Of a stretch of DNA of 64,000 nt, positions 14,801 through 26,806 are shown piece after piece. The stretch is from Anabas testudineus (lineage: Eukaryota; Chordata; Actinopteri; Anabantiformes; Anabantidae), in contig NC_046625.1 in the NCBI RefSeq assembly GCF_900324465.2, positions 13,494,019 to 13,558,018 on the forward strand, in the 5' to 3' direction. The translations under genes were made by a program, and so were the position numbers. How positions within the stretch are numbered: position 1 is the stretch's first letter; every line of letters starts with the position of its first letter. The notes beneath the pieces were generated by a model. It saw nothing but the letters and a program-made list of their open reading frames with translations. It was not told the DNA's origin and did not search any database.

Positions 14801-15855
14801 GGGCGAGCAATTACTGAGCCTAAACACTGTGAACTTTACACTGCTTTCACCGGGCTGGTGATGAGGATTTGAAGTGTCTTATGTAATGCTTTGCTCTGCA
14901 GGTTCTTTAATCTCTGGTCTCCATGTTTGTAGGAATGTGCATAAAAGGTCAGAGGGCGGCAGAGAAACAGGGTGAGTTTTCACATTCCTGCTCATTCATT
15001 CATGATTTGGTGGGAACTCCTCTGAGCCTGCGCCTCTGGAACCAAAAACAACCAGTAAATACATGAAGTTACTGCCAGAATCACACGATTGACAGTGAAA
15101 TGGTGGCGTCTTGTGAAACAACAATCACACTTTGTCTGACTGAATCTCATGTGATTTTATTCCATTTCCTAGACATGTACCCACCCTTTCAATGGTATCT
15201 GATGTATTATCTCAGCAGTCACGCTGCAATCCTTCGCTCAAGGGGGTCTGCTGCTCAGTGAAATGTTATATTTTAGAGAATGGCTCGACTGTGACTCCGC
15301 TAATGTCCTGGAGCAAGACATCACTTGATTCCTGCTTGATCTATAAGCATGGTTCTGATTCACTCATGAGTCTGGACATGTGACATAATGAATACAATAA
15401 TAATAATAATAAAAAGCTCTTGAATTACTAAGTGTGTATTTTTCTACACCCAAAAGCCCATAATAATGGTTATTGATTTATGTTTTCACAATGTTTTTAG
15501 GCTTAAATTAGTTTATTTACACAACGAGAAAGAGGGATCCATGTCCCACAACCTATGCAAAATATCAGATAAATAACAACAATATTTCCATTGTGTAAAT
15601 AAACATTTCATCATTTCATACTGATATGCATGCATAGATAGATAGATAGAAACCGTTTTTGAAGATGTGCATCCTCAGTCTGGACTCGTCGACCCTGCCC
15701 TCTGTGTCCATGACGCCGGGTAAGGAGAGACGTGCGGCGGACAGAGCTGGAGAGCTGACCGCTGCCACTCGGCGGACAGCTGGTTGGTGACCACCCGATG
15801 AGCTCGCCTCTTCTCCCGCTGTCTGAGGTGCACTCCTGTTACTCGGATCCTCCAT
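11834..15855 (-). CDS. TBC-domain Rab GTPase-activating protein (TBC1D15/17/25-like)
   Basis: A predicted Rab-GAP of 465 aa acting on membrane traffic. Ten coding exons: 15855-15654, 14595-14410, 14294-14176, 13930-13827, 13226-13159, 13029-12883, 12707-12596, 12488-12340, 12231-12090, 12002-11834. They sum to 1398 nt with all phases consistent. The disordered N-terminus (about 1-60) precedes G-G-V-S-P-S-E-R-G-L-V-W-R-F-L-F-G-M-Y-P, the TBC domain start. The catalytic arginine finger is in I-I-D-K-D-V-P-R-T (about 188-196) and the glutamine finger in V-S-Y-A-Q-G-M-N-D-L (about 227-236), so the enzyme looks active. F-C-H-R-W-L-L-L-G-F-Q-R-E-F follows. The first donor is a weak G|GTTTCT. The domain order most resembles TBC1D25 and TBC1D15/17, but I cannot assign an orthologue. 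Confidence 0.85.
14596..15653 (-). other. Intron 1 of the TBC gene
   Basis: A roughly 1-kb first intron. It contains a short (GATA)n run near 15635-15650 and a (TAA)n run near 15398-15412. No gene is seen in it. Confidence 0.5.
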
Positions 15856-16270
15856 CCGTGGCTGCGTTGTTCACACCACGCACGGATCAAGCGCTGTTTT
15901 CCTGACGCAGATGATCAGACAACGAGCGATCATCCTCTCCTAGTCCAACTTTCTGCTTCCTAAACAACGCGACTCTTCCTCCACACATCCGTCTTCCTGT
16001 GGGAGCTGGAGCTGAAAAAAATAAAAAAAAAAAATCACACAAGAGCGGTGTCTGGTTCAGGATCCCAAAAGGTTTGGGGCGATCATTCCCACTTTGCCAT
16101 CTGGAGTCATATGACTGCACCTAAAGATCCGAGTTTGGCCTGTGATCCAGGTGGAGTCCACAGTGAAAGTTTGTGAAACAATCTAGCTCCACCTAGTGGT
16201 CTTTGTTAGCAACACAAATGTCAGGGTCAGTGGGATTGTTATAAAGATGAATATGAAGAAAACCTCCCTC

Positions 16271-16340
<70 letters not shown>

Positions 16341-16859
16341 CATCACAGTATTTCAGCAGGTTAAACTCTTAAAAGGTGCATGTGCAGAGCGCAGCAGCCT
16401 ACATCCGTGCACATATTCCCGTATGTGACACTGGGAGTGTTTTGTACTTACTTACTTTGTGCTATGATAGAAACTCTAAACTCTGTGAGGACTACACCAT
16501 GAGGTAAACATTTGCCCCATATTCAGTAAGAAGCTTATGCTGTGGCCAGGCTTCACTTTTCTGTCCCAACTTCCTTTTTTTTCTCAATTCACCATCCTGA
16601 GCAACACAAAACACACCCAAAAAAAGTTCACACCAGTGTCAAAACTAGACAGACTGTGACCAAGCACAACCGTGCATTAAAGCAAGTTCCCGAGTCATCT
16701 CACAGTGAGTATTTAGTTTGTGTTGTTAATAGCAGGATAAAGGTAGTTTAACTCCAGAACAACAGTGTATGACAGCTACCAGATGTGACTGGAAATGCAA
16801 ATTAAGTGTGATGATTCAGGATTACGTGGGTGAACCTCTGAATGTCTTTCTCTGATCAG
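15856..16859. other. Divergent intergenic region between TBC gene and first Ig receptor
   Basis: It separates a minus-strand and a plus-strand gene, so it should hold both promoters. A plausible donor (CACA|GTGAGT) at 16704/16705 on the plus strand could end a noncoding exon of the Ig receptor, because a strong acceptor (TTTCTCTGATCAG) directly abuts that gene's ATG. No TATA box is obvious. Confidence 0.4.
16270..16340. repeat. (TTA/ATT)n microsatellite
   Basis: About 70 nt of near-perfect trinucleotide ATT repeat in the spacer between the TBC gene and the first Ig receptor. Confidence 0.95.
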
Positions 16860-18702
16860 ATGAAGCCGCACTGTCTGATTGATCTTAGTCTCCTACTGAT
16901 CCTGGCCTTGAATTCAAAAGGTGGGTGACATGTTGTGTCTTTGTTTTGAATCGTATCTCTACATGAATGGACTGAAATAAATGAAAACTCCTGTTTGGTT
17001 TTAAATACAGGTCAGGAATGGGGCATTAATGTCACTAGATCCATAAATGCAACACCGGGCTCAGACGTGATCGTACCATGTACATTTACCTTTCCAGAGG
17101 GAACTCAAATTGAAAAAGTTCACTGGAAAAAACTCAAAGTGAAAAGCAGCATAGACACCAATGACAACGACCAGCATGCATTCATTACTCACTCAGATCC
17201 TGCTTTCGTACTTGAGAAGTACAGAAACAAGACCAAGCTCATTGGAAATGTAGCCCAAGGAAACTGCTCCCTCATGATTCTCAGCATCGTGGAAGATGTA
17301 CAAGACATCTATGTGAGAGTTATCACAAATAAGATAAAAGAAAAGTTTAGTTTCTATAACAAAACTGTTTCTATATATGTCAATGGTAAGAATTCACAGT
17401 TTAATACAGTTTGAATTGTATTTATATGTTTGATGAAAGGGAAACTCAATTATTGTTCACATATTTCTCCCACTTAGGGAAAGGTTTTGTAACAGCTACC
17501 AACTCAGGTAAAGTCTTCAGTTTTTTATTATGTCATTCACATTTCTATCATTTGATTTTGTATTTCTGATTTCTGTAAAAATGTTTCCTCAACACAAAAA
17601 AATACCACAGGATAAAATGTAATCTTGATGTAACCTGTTACCTTGTCTTATCTGTAGAGGATAGAGATGCCCAATTCACCACTGAGGCCACAAACGGTAT
17701 GTTTAACATTCACGGTTTGTTTCTAATGAAAATTGAGGAATATATTATGTATTTGAATCTGTAAACTTTTTTTTTTTTTAAAAGAACCACCGAGTGCAGC
17801 AACCTCAACAACTGTGCATGTGGCCACCTTTGTACCGGTCTCAGCACTCGTGATCATTATTATTGTCTCTGGAATTATCTGTTACATAAAATGCAAAAGG
17901 TGAGTTCTCATTTAACTCATTTTCATTCAGGTGGGGCCTTGCATGAAGCAAACATATTTTATAGTTTAAATTATGTACAGCATTTGACACTTGATGACTA
18001 ATTTCTTTTACGTCAATGCAATGTTTCCTTGCGTTGAGCAATAATCTGACTTTTACTCTACATATAGGATCATTTCAGAGGAGCAGTGAAGGCATCAAAG
18101 TCATTTAAACCATTTTTGATGTCTTACATTTGTTCTTTTTTATATTTTTTCAATGTTTTTTTGTTTTTTAACTTTCAGTAACATGTCAACATTAACTTAT
18201 TTTCACAGGTCACAGACTTTTACCAGGGAGGAATCTGGATATTATGCAAATTTTAGCAGAGCATCATCAAACCAAGCCAAGAGGTTCGTCACTGTGTATA
18301 AACAGTTCAAGAATTTTAGTTTAATGGAGGACGCATGAAGATGTTTGAAGAGAAACAATCATTCTGCTTGACGTGGGTGCATGAAATGTAATATCCTGTT
18401 TCTCTAAATAGCCTCCTGTCAGTTGTACTTTGTCTTTTCAGTGAAACACTATGCAAGATCCACGAAGACGTGAAACTACCTGAACCGACGGTCATTGATG
18501 AGCCTGTGTATGTCAACACTGAGGTACAACAAACTCCTCCCCATGTAAAGACACGAACCACTGACAAGTCCCACAACTGTTTACTAACAGAAGCTACAAT
18601 CTAACCCAGCGTCTGTCTTTACAGGTTACAGCTGCAGCTCCGATGGCTCAAAGTCTGGATCACAAAGAGAGTATATATGCAAATGTGGATTATTCCAAAT
18701 AG
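16860..18702 (+). CDS. Single-Ig, ITIM-bearing Siglec/CD22-like receptor
   Basis: A type I membrane receptor of 284 aa. Eight coding exons: 16860-16920, 17011-17385, 17478-17507, 17658-17696, 17785-17899, 18209-18283, 18442-18523, 18625-18702, totalling 855 nt in frame. Order: signal peptide, one V-set (about 21-146), two tiny Ser/Thr-rich stalk exons, transmembrane helix (V-S-A-L-V-I-I-I-I-V-S-G-I-I-C-Y), cytoplasmic tail. The V-set has the Siglec-type B- and E-strand cysteines (V-P-C-T-F-T-F-P and G-N-C-S-L-M-I) and an F-strand Arg (Y-V-R-V). Tail tyrosines are YYANF, VYVNTEV and SIYANV. The last fits the ITIM pattern S-x-Y-x-x-V, and all are Y-x-N. The position that in the neighbouring genes holds the D1-D2 bridging Cys is Asp here (GSDVIVPC), which suits a gene with no D2. 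AATAAA lies at 19169-19174. Confidence 0.85.
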
Positions 18703-19175
18703 TACAAAAGCTGCATATAACAAAACTATTTCGACTCAATCTTAAACACATTTTTTGGTATTTAACACTTATATTTATGTCTATGTGCAGATGGTATGGT
18801 GTGAAATGTAACTCTTCCAACCTCACCTTTTCATCCTTTGAAAAGAAATCTGAAGAGCTGCATTAAAATGAGTGTAACGCTGATGAGTTAGAATGACTAG
18901 GTTGTATGTATGTGTTTCATTTTATGAATTTGTTTTCATTGTTGTTTTTAATTATTTGAATGTTTCAGTACAACGGGTTAAATGAAGTCTGTCCCTGTCA
19001 GTACTGTGTTGCACCTGAGGGACACAGGAACGATCGCATATAGTTTTTAAGATGTTTATTTCTTCTCTTTGCCGGTGTTCTTTAGTCATGCAGTCTTCTA
19101 AATGAATCTCAAGATTGCAGCAGGAAAGCTGTGTGTATGTATGTACCTGTGTGTTTCAGGTTTAACAAAATAAAG

Positions 19176-20284
19176 TTTTTCTTAATGCGATTGCCAAACA
19201 TCCTGTGTCATCTGTGTTTGAACTAAAACTTCTGTTTTCCATTGAAAGTCACATCCTGTGAAAACGTAAGTTTGTGCACCTGCAGATTTTACTGTCGTCT
19301 GTTTGCTGTTTTCATGTTAGCAAATAATAGTTGCAGGTATGTTAGTGTGAACAAATAAGCTGTTAAGCCACATGAGTTAAGAACTACACATATTTAACAC
19401 ACCCCATTAATTGACACAGTGACTGTTGAATAGTGGCATAATATGAAGAAGTGACAGTGGCACCGGCATCAAAACAAATGAAATTCACACTGAAGGTCAC
19501 ACACATGCAAACCATGTACTCATACAAGCTGGTTGTGAAGCGAGCTCCAAAAAAGGAGGCTGACAAGGTTTTTCTGGAGGAGTGAACCAGGCACGACCTT
19601 AGTTGTGTCAGTGTCTTACATACTTGGCACTGACATATCACCAGAACTGAGAGCCTGTCATGTTCCCAGGGTTGTCATCCCTTTTATATGACACAAGTTG
19701 AAATATATTTGAATTGCAAGAACAACACAGCCGCGACATTTAACTTTGCTCTGTGATTTCTTGCAAGGTATTGTGGTTAACTGTGGATTTCTCCTAAAAT
19801 AAAAATGACTGATAAAATCTAAATTTGTTTTTGTGTCATGAATAAACACTTTATAACATCATTTTTACTGTATATACTTACAGTCTACTGACTCACTGTA
19901 GCAGACTGGTTTGTTGTCATTAAAAGGGTTCATAGTCTTTAGTTTTGAAAAAACAAAAATGTCAATCATCGTGTGCAACATCATGTGCTGCCCTTCACCA
20001 GACAACACTCCTTTTACTGACTTTTCAAAATGTAGCTCATGTTTTTCTGTAAATTGTAGCTTAGAACTGGGAACTCGTTGTTCTGTGGCCTTTTCTTTTT
20101 GTAACACTTGCTTGTTAAGGAATGTAACATGCTAAACAGTGGACAAACACAAGAAAAAGTAATCACATGCTGTACAGTATTGCAACAACTTCTGTTTTAG
20201 CTGTGGCTGTAGAAACACAATGCGCTCAACGCCTTGTGAAAACATTTGGTAACAGTTGTTAGTAGTTTGAAAGGGTGAAGCTGG
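19176..20284. other. Intergenic stretch between the two plus-strand Ig genes
   Basis: No exon-like or repeat-like structure was recognised. The last part is the upstream region of the next plus-strand gene, whose TATA box is at 20285-20291. Confidence 0.4.
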
Positions 20285-20291
20285 ACTATAA
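20285..20291 (+). promoter_or_regulatory. TATA box of the secreted two-Ig gene
   Basis: CTATAAA about 50 nt upstream of the first ATG at 20337. It gives a transcription start near 20315 and a leader of about 20 nt, which supports the first exon chosen for the gene. Confidence 0.6.
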
Positions 20292-20336
20292 AGGAACTCC
20301 CCAACACATGTAACACCTCCAGCTGCAAGTGAAGAA

Positions 20337-21314
20337 ATGTTAAAAGTCGTCAGAGGTATTGATATGTGTAAAATATAAATGTAATTCTTTTTTTTTATGA
20401 ATTGTCCTCATGATGTTTTTTTACATTTCTGAATTTAAATTTCTTTTTCAGTGATGGAGCTGAAGTTGTGGCTTTCCTTTCTTCTGTTACAAGGTAAGTG
20501 TCAAGTTAAAAATATTTCACAGAAGCTACTGAAGGTTACATCTAATTATAGATCTGTGTTCTTTTTTGCCTTAGTGTCCCATTGTGTCCAGTCTCCCGGA
20601 GGCAAATGGACAGCGAATGTACCAGCAGTAATTCCTGCCCTACAGGGCTCCTGCGTGGTTATTCCCTGCACCTACAATTACCCAAAACCCAAATCAAAGA
20701 AGATCCTGAACAGATGGAAGGGATTCTGGAAGAAAGGAAATAAAATCATGTCAACCAACCTCCGTAAGTGGAAACTGCCCAAAGAGTACAAACGTCGCAC
20801 CAAGTTTTTGGGAAATCTTAAGTGGCACAACTGCACCATGATGCTGGATGGCATCAGGAAGACTGACGTCGGCCCTTTCTACTTCAGGATTGAAATGCCC
20901 CAATACAAAAGCTTCTCCTACATCAACAACACAGTGTCGCTCCTTGTTATGAGTGAGTATTTTTGCAACTTCAAACCATTATATTCAGTCTTATTTACCC
21001 ACTGAGTCATGTTGGTGTGATATTCAATCTCTGCAGGTGAACCAGATGCTCCCACTGTGTCTGCGGTGGTAAATAATAAAGTAACAGCCTCCTGCTCTGT
21101 GTCTCACTCCTGTCCATATATTCCCCCACGCTTCTCCTGGAGTCGCCCTGGAATCGTCCGAAAGCGATCAAAGAAACTAAATGCGTGGAACTGGGAAACA
21201 GTGTCAACCCTGACCTTCCAGCCTCTATCCACGGACTTCAACAAGACTTTAGAGTGCACAGTGCTATACAGTGGAGGGAAGCAGGCGAAGAGCTCCATGA
21301 TTCTCACAATATGA
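20337..21314 (+). CDS. Secreted two-Ig Siglec-like protein
   Basis: 238 aa in four exons: 20337-20355, 20452-20493, 20575-20952, 21037-21314 (717 nt, in frame). A shorter start at 20454 (M-E-L-K-L-W-L-S-F-L-L-L-Q) is equally possible and gives a cleaner signal peptide. The V-set carries [13 protein letters not shown] and H-N-C-T-M-M-L, with the F-strand Arg in F-Y-F-R-I-E and an N-terminal Trp (G-K-W-T-A-N). D2 has C-S-V-S-H-S-C-P, so the D1-D2 bridge seen in true Siglecs can form. The frame ends in TGA directly after D2 (S-S-M-I-L-T-I), with no transmembrane exon visible before the convergent neighbour. ATTAAA at 21458-21463 may be the poly(A) signal. It is probably a soluble lectin-like or decoy form. 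A missed downstream exon via an alternative donor cannot be excluded. Confidence 0.75.
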
Positions 21315-22589
21315 TAGTAGGAGCCTTGCTGCTGTTTGCACAGTTAGATTCTGTTGGACAGAAAGACCATATGTCTGCACTGTGACTTACGTAAACATCA
21401 CACACTGTAATGACTAGAATTCACCTGCTCTCTGTTAATATGATTTAGTAATAACTGATTAAAATGGAAAACCAATTAAAATGCAACTGCATGTTTGTTT
21501 TTTTGAACTGTACAAATGCGTAACAACAGAGGGGGAAAGTGGTTCAAACCCACCAAGTGTTGTAATCTGTAATAACAATCCACAAAATAAGATGAAGAGA
21601 TGCCTTACCAAAATGTATGATTTACAGAAATGCCACATTACAACAACTATTAGGAGGTCTCTTTATGCACATTTAAAAAAAAAAAAAGGTGAAAAAAGAT
21701 ATAGAAAAGGGTGAAAGACGTGCACCAATTATCCTAAATGTGATGGCACAAACAGCCTTGTTAACTAGTCCTGTACATAAAACATTCAGAAAAGGGAACT
21801 AAGGAATACTGTATCTCTTAGAGCTGAGCATCTTTTAACAAATGTAGATTGAGGGCTGTTGTTTGAGCCAAGGTTACTAAAGGAGAATATGTTTCAGTTA
21901 AAATTGTGTGAAGCAATTTCTTAAGGACTCTTATCTATTGGCAAAGATGGTGACAAGCTTCCTTTTCACCTTCCTGTCATTTCAGCATCAGCACATCTCA
22001 ACGCAAGCTGAAGGTTTCATTTTCAGTTTGGCAAAGTAAGGGGAAAAACAAATGTGTGAGGTTATGTGTCTGTGTGGCTAGTATGCAGCTGTTAAATTGG
22101 TTTTATTAAAAATAAAGTCCATTGTGCTGACACTGATAGGAAACTAGCCACTTCAACTGGCCACAAGACATCAGCAGTGTTATTGTCTTTGCAGATTATA
22201 AGCATCACTAGCAAGCTAAAGATACAATTTAAATGACTGATCTTGAATATAAAATAAAGAATTCTAAAACATGTTTAATTAGTAATATATAACAGTTGTT
22301 TAATGGATATTTTTCGTAACACATAGCATCTTACTGATGATCAAACGAGCAGGAAAACTGAAGAGAAACAATAATGCAAATGCATCAATTGCAGGTATTT
22401 CAACACACAAGTAACTTGTTTGACCAAAGTAATGTATAAATTCCAGGATACAGAGAAATAATACTCATAATAGAAGTTATGTATACATCAAATATCCATA
22501 AACTAGTATCCTATCAGTTTAAAAAATCAGACATCAATCAGTTAACAGGCAGAGGGGCTGCAGCTGCTCTTCCAGTGAGTTCAGTGATC
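21315..22589. other. Convergent intergenic region
   Basis: It lies between the 3' ends of the secreted two-Ig gene and receptor gene A. AT-rich with ATTAAA signals near its start. I saw no exon or clear transposon in it. Confidence 0.4.
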
Positions 22590-25500
22590 TTACATATTGG
22601 CATATATCGCTTCATCCCAGTCAGTCTGTGTAGGAAACATGATTAAGTCACGCTTTTCTTTTGTACATGGAAATAATAAATAAATGAAAGAAGAAACCTG
22701 CACATACCTCCGTGTTGCCATATATATGATCATTACTGTAAATGCCAGGGCTATGCACATCATCATGGTCCATCTCCATACTATAGGACACGATGCACAA
22801 AGTAAACATTGAAAAATATTCCACACTTAAAACATGGCATGTCTCTGTTTTTGCAGAAAGGTGAATAGCTGAAACCTTTTTGTTGTGGCATAGTGAGGGA
22901 GCTCCACAGCCTTTTCTCTTTTTGTGGCACTTGTTTGAGATGTTGCCACAGTGCTAATCCTCCCCCTACTGGCAGAGTAATGAAAGCCCAGACTTGAACA
23001 AAAAAGATTTTTCTGCTTGATCTCAATGACAACAAATACTTTCTATATCAACTTACCATTTTCTGACAACTCCCAATACTATTAGAAGTATCACCAAACC
23101 TATGCCTGCTCCAATAGCTATGAAAATATAGAGATTCTGCATCTTTCCTGTTCAAACAGAAACCAAGTAAAGTCATTGTTATAATGAAAACTATTTTTAT
23201 GTATGACAGATGGGTCAGGCCTTCTAGAAATACTAAACACGTTTTTACATCTTACCATTGACAGCTAAAGGTAACGTGAGGCTGACATTGCCCAATGTGT
23301 TCATTGCCAGACACTGGACAAACTCAGAAGATCCAGATTTAGTGTGCAGAGTCTCAGTGGTATTAAAGCCATGTGTCTCTGTCTTGGTGCTTGATAAGAC
23401 TCTGTCAGAAAGCACAAAATGGACCATGCTGGGAGGACTGGACTCCACAATGCACACACACTTTACCACATCGTCCTCTGAGGAGCAGGAGATTTTCTTA
23501 ATCTCAGGGGCAACTGTCAGAACAACAAATGTAGGAGTTGATTAAAATGCTCATCATGTTTAGATTAAAACAACTTTCTCTTTGTGTTTTTGATTGTTTA
23601 CTTACATGACACATTGAGCTGCACAGGGCTTGATTTGCTTTCTCCTACTGTATTGATGGCAGTACAGTACCGGACACCTGTGTGTCTGGAGACATTTATC
23701 AGCTTGTAAGATTGTCCCTGATGCAGCCGATCACCTTCTTCGTTGTGCCACACGTAGCTGTTGGCAGGAGGGTTAGCCTCACTGGAGCACTTCAGCTGCA
23801 CAGTTTCTCCCTCTTTTACATGTGACTTGTAGTCAACCTTCACATTCACAGGGGCGTCTGCACAGAAACATACAATTAACTCTTCATGATGCTGTGATGT
23901 TCTTTATATAGTGTCAAAAGCTGAGCTGGGAACAATAAGATTAAAAAAAGAAACTACAGCCATGTAGCTTAATTCAATATGTAATATAAAAGAATAGATT
24001 TATTAAGTGTCTATTGTTGTATTATTCTCTTCCTGTTGAACACAACCACCCCTGTCAACCCACTGCTGGTGCTGAGGCTGGTGGAGATACTGGTTAGAGA
24101 GAGACACCTATACAACCAACAAGCCAGACAGGCCCATTTTTCTTTATTTACTTATTCCACTTTGTTCTTTTCTTTCACCTTTAGACCAGATGCACCAGTC
24201 TGAGGAAGTACGTACTGGCACATTCTGCCAAAGAAACCACACTTGGTATTTGTACTACATTTGTGTGTGTCTCAGACTGAGTGCCTAAATTCAACTCTTT
24301 ATTTTGAGTAGCAGTCTTCTATACAATGTTGCACGTATATGTATTGCAGTATACACTTACATTTAACTTTGAGAACATTGGATGCTTGTTCCCGCTCTAA
24401 ACCTCCTTTGTATCTTACAGTGCATGATAAAGGCTTGTTGTGGTCATCTTTGGTGGGGTGAAAGGTCAAAAGAGACGTTGCCTTCCACTGACCATCGGTG
24501 AGCTGCTGTGATTGGAAACGCTTCTCGCCAGAGTGAGTCCAGGTAAATTCAGGAGGAGATGAGGGACATGAGTGAGACACAGAGCAGAAAGCAGACACAG
24601 TTTGACCCTCGACTACTTCTTCTTTCACAGAGACAGTGGGATGTGGGGCACCTGTAAGAACAAGAATGGTTAATAGGCAATAGCAAATATCATATTGCTA
24701 GGAAGGAACTGAGAACACTTAGTCTCAAAGCAAGTTTCTTTGTGAACTTTGCATACACTTGTGTACACAATAGTAAAACACTGAAAACTGTGGTTAAGGT
24801 TCATTTTAATGTAACTTAAGGTAAGGTTACTTTAAATTTAAGCAAGCTTAGGAGAAATTTCCCATAATCCAGGAAATTTTCTTCAAAGTAAATTTAACCA
24901 TAATCTTATTTAGCAGACAAAGACAAAAAGTCAAAGTCAAAAATGATGTATTCCAGATGGATGTGGTGTAAATGCACAGAAACAAAGCTAGTTGCTCTCA
25001 AATAAGGCTTCATTTCTAGCTAAGAAATAAACAAAATAAACAGTACTAGAATGAAAATTTCATTTTTGTACCACAGCAAGTTTTTTGTTATGTTTCCACA
25101 ACAACTGTTCCCTCATCCCTCACATACACTCAGAGCTACACTCAGTATAATTTTAAACTGCAGAACAGGCCGAAAACAAATTCTTAAAACGGGTGCCGTG
25201 CCCCTTTTTCAGATAACCATCTTGAGAAATGAAACCTAAGTTCACATTATATTTTTGACTAAACTTGCAAATACAGCTACAATAACACAAATAAGGAACT
25301 GAGAGTGTGCAGAATCAAAACCTAAACCGAGACTTTTAAAAAAAAAGATAAATGTTATGAGAAAACTGGAATCAAATCATGTTAAAATCAAGGCATTAGC
25401 TGTTTTAGTAATATTTTTATTGAAAGACATTAATATTACTTACCAATCATCGCGATGGAGACGTCCTTGTTTTTGTAAGAGTATTTGTCATAGTCTTCGA

Positions 25501-26043
25501 TTTCAATTCTGAAACGAAAGGGTCCTTGGTCACTTTGTTGAAGGGGATCGATCTTCAGTGAGCAGTTTTTTTGGGTGATGTCTCCCACCAGCTCTGTCCG
25601 TGTCTGATATGCCGGCATAATTTTAGTATTAACCTTGTGATAGATAACATGACCCGTCGAGTCTGTCCAAATCCCATTGAATCCAGTGACCCTCTTCCCT
25701 GGTTCTGGGTAGTTATATGAGCAGGGGATGACCACACAGGATCCAAGGAGACCTTTTATAGAGGACGGCATCGTAATGCTCCAAGATGAGGCTTCAGTGT
25801 AAATAACTGTGATAAGAAACAAAGAAAAGTTGATGAAATGGAACAATAGAACATTAAGAACCCAGCCCAAGAGTGTGCTTGCATAAAAATAGAATAGAAA
25901 ATTAAATTGTTTGCATGAGCAAAAGAGACAATAACAGACTGTGGAAAACAGCTGGCAAGCAACAAGAGAATATTTCTGAGATAATGCACAATACCTTTAA
26001 AGCAAAGACACACAAAGAACAGAGGTGATGTCAAAGCTCCCAT
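22590..26043 (-). CDS. CD22/Siglec-like receptor, gene A
   Basis: 500-aa type I receptor in nine exons: 26043-25995 (signal), 25806-25444 (V-set D1), 24651-24361 (D2), 23857-23606 (D3), 23513-23256 (D4), 23147-23057 (transmembrane), 22965-22876, 22780-22708 and 22625-22590 (tail); 1503 nt, in frame. D1 has [25 protein letters not shown] and F-R-F-R-I-E: the Siglec Trp, cysteines and Arg. D2 has C-S-V-S-H-S-C-P. The transmembrane segment has no charged residue. The tail has three tyrosines, GIYSND, HIYGNT and IYANM, all Y-x-N, and none a canonical ITIM. It differs from B-E by a longer first tail exon (90 nt, weak GTTTCA donor because the usual CA|GTATG donor is changed) and an extra tyrosine. 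Expected on leukocytes, binding sialylated glycans (inference from family). Confidence 0.85.
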
Positions 26044-26806
26044 CTTGTCCTGTCTGGGTCAGACTGCAAATAAAGTGACACATATTTCCAGGTTCTTGTG
26101 ATATAGCTGTCATTTCCCCCTGAAGAGAGATGACTTGTCTAGTTTCCATTCCACTTTTAATGCAACACACATCCACTCTGTCGCACACAAAATCTGATTT
26201 TTTTTGTCACATCATTGTATTTACCATGGAAGGATACGTTAATCTTGATTATCCATTTTTTTCATGCTCTTTTGTTTTTCTTACAATTTCTTGCGTGTCA
26301 ACAATTCCAATCCAGCACTGTGTGATGTTTCACAGCTCACTGTCAATACAATCACCAAGAAGGAAAAGGAGTCTAATTAGCTGTTTGAATTTTCTTTAGT
26401 TTGTTTTCAAACCTAGATTTATACTCTGCGTGAGATAACCACCCCTGCTTTTGGCAAGGAATATGCCCCCCCAGCTGCTCTTACTTCCCTCTTTGGGTGT
26501 AGAGGGACTTTATTTTAGTAAGTCTGACTTCTGCTGTTTTATTTTTATGAGACATATTAACCACTTCATGAAACCTAGACTCCTTGAAGTCATCACCACT
26601 CTAAAAACCCATTGTTTATCAATGGTTAATGGTTTTAATGGTATTTCTTTTCCCACAGATAGACCTCAAACAAGCAGGAAAGAAGAGAAACAATAACTCC
26701 AAATAGTGCATCAAAAGTCAATCATTTTACTTTGTAAAAAAGTATATAAAATACATGTATAGTTCATAAATTAAATACCATAAGTTGTTTTTTTTTTTCA
26801 GTGATC

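Noticed and set aside
16271-16340. CRISPR-like or structured repeat array
   Set aside because: Simple trinucleotide microsatellite in a vertebrate genome. No spacers.
22665-22826. Frame M-W-N-I-F-Q-C-L-L... with a hydrophobic stretch in gene A
   Set aside because: It overlaps the tail exon 22708-22780 in a different frame. The splice-consistent frame gives the Y-x-N tail instead.
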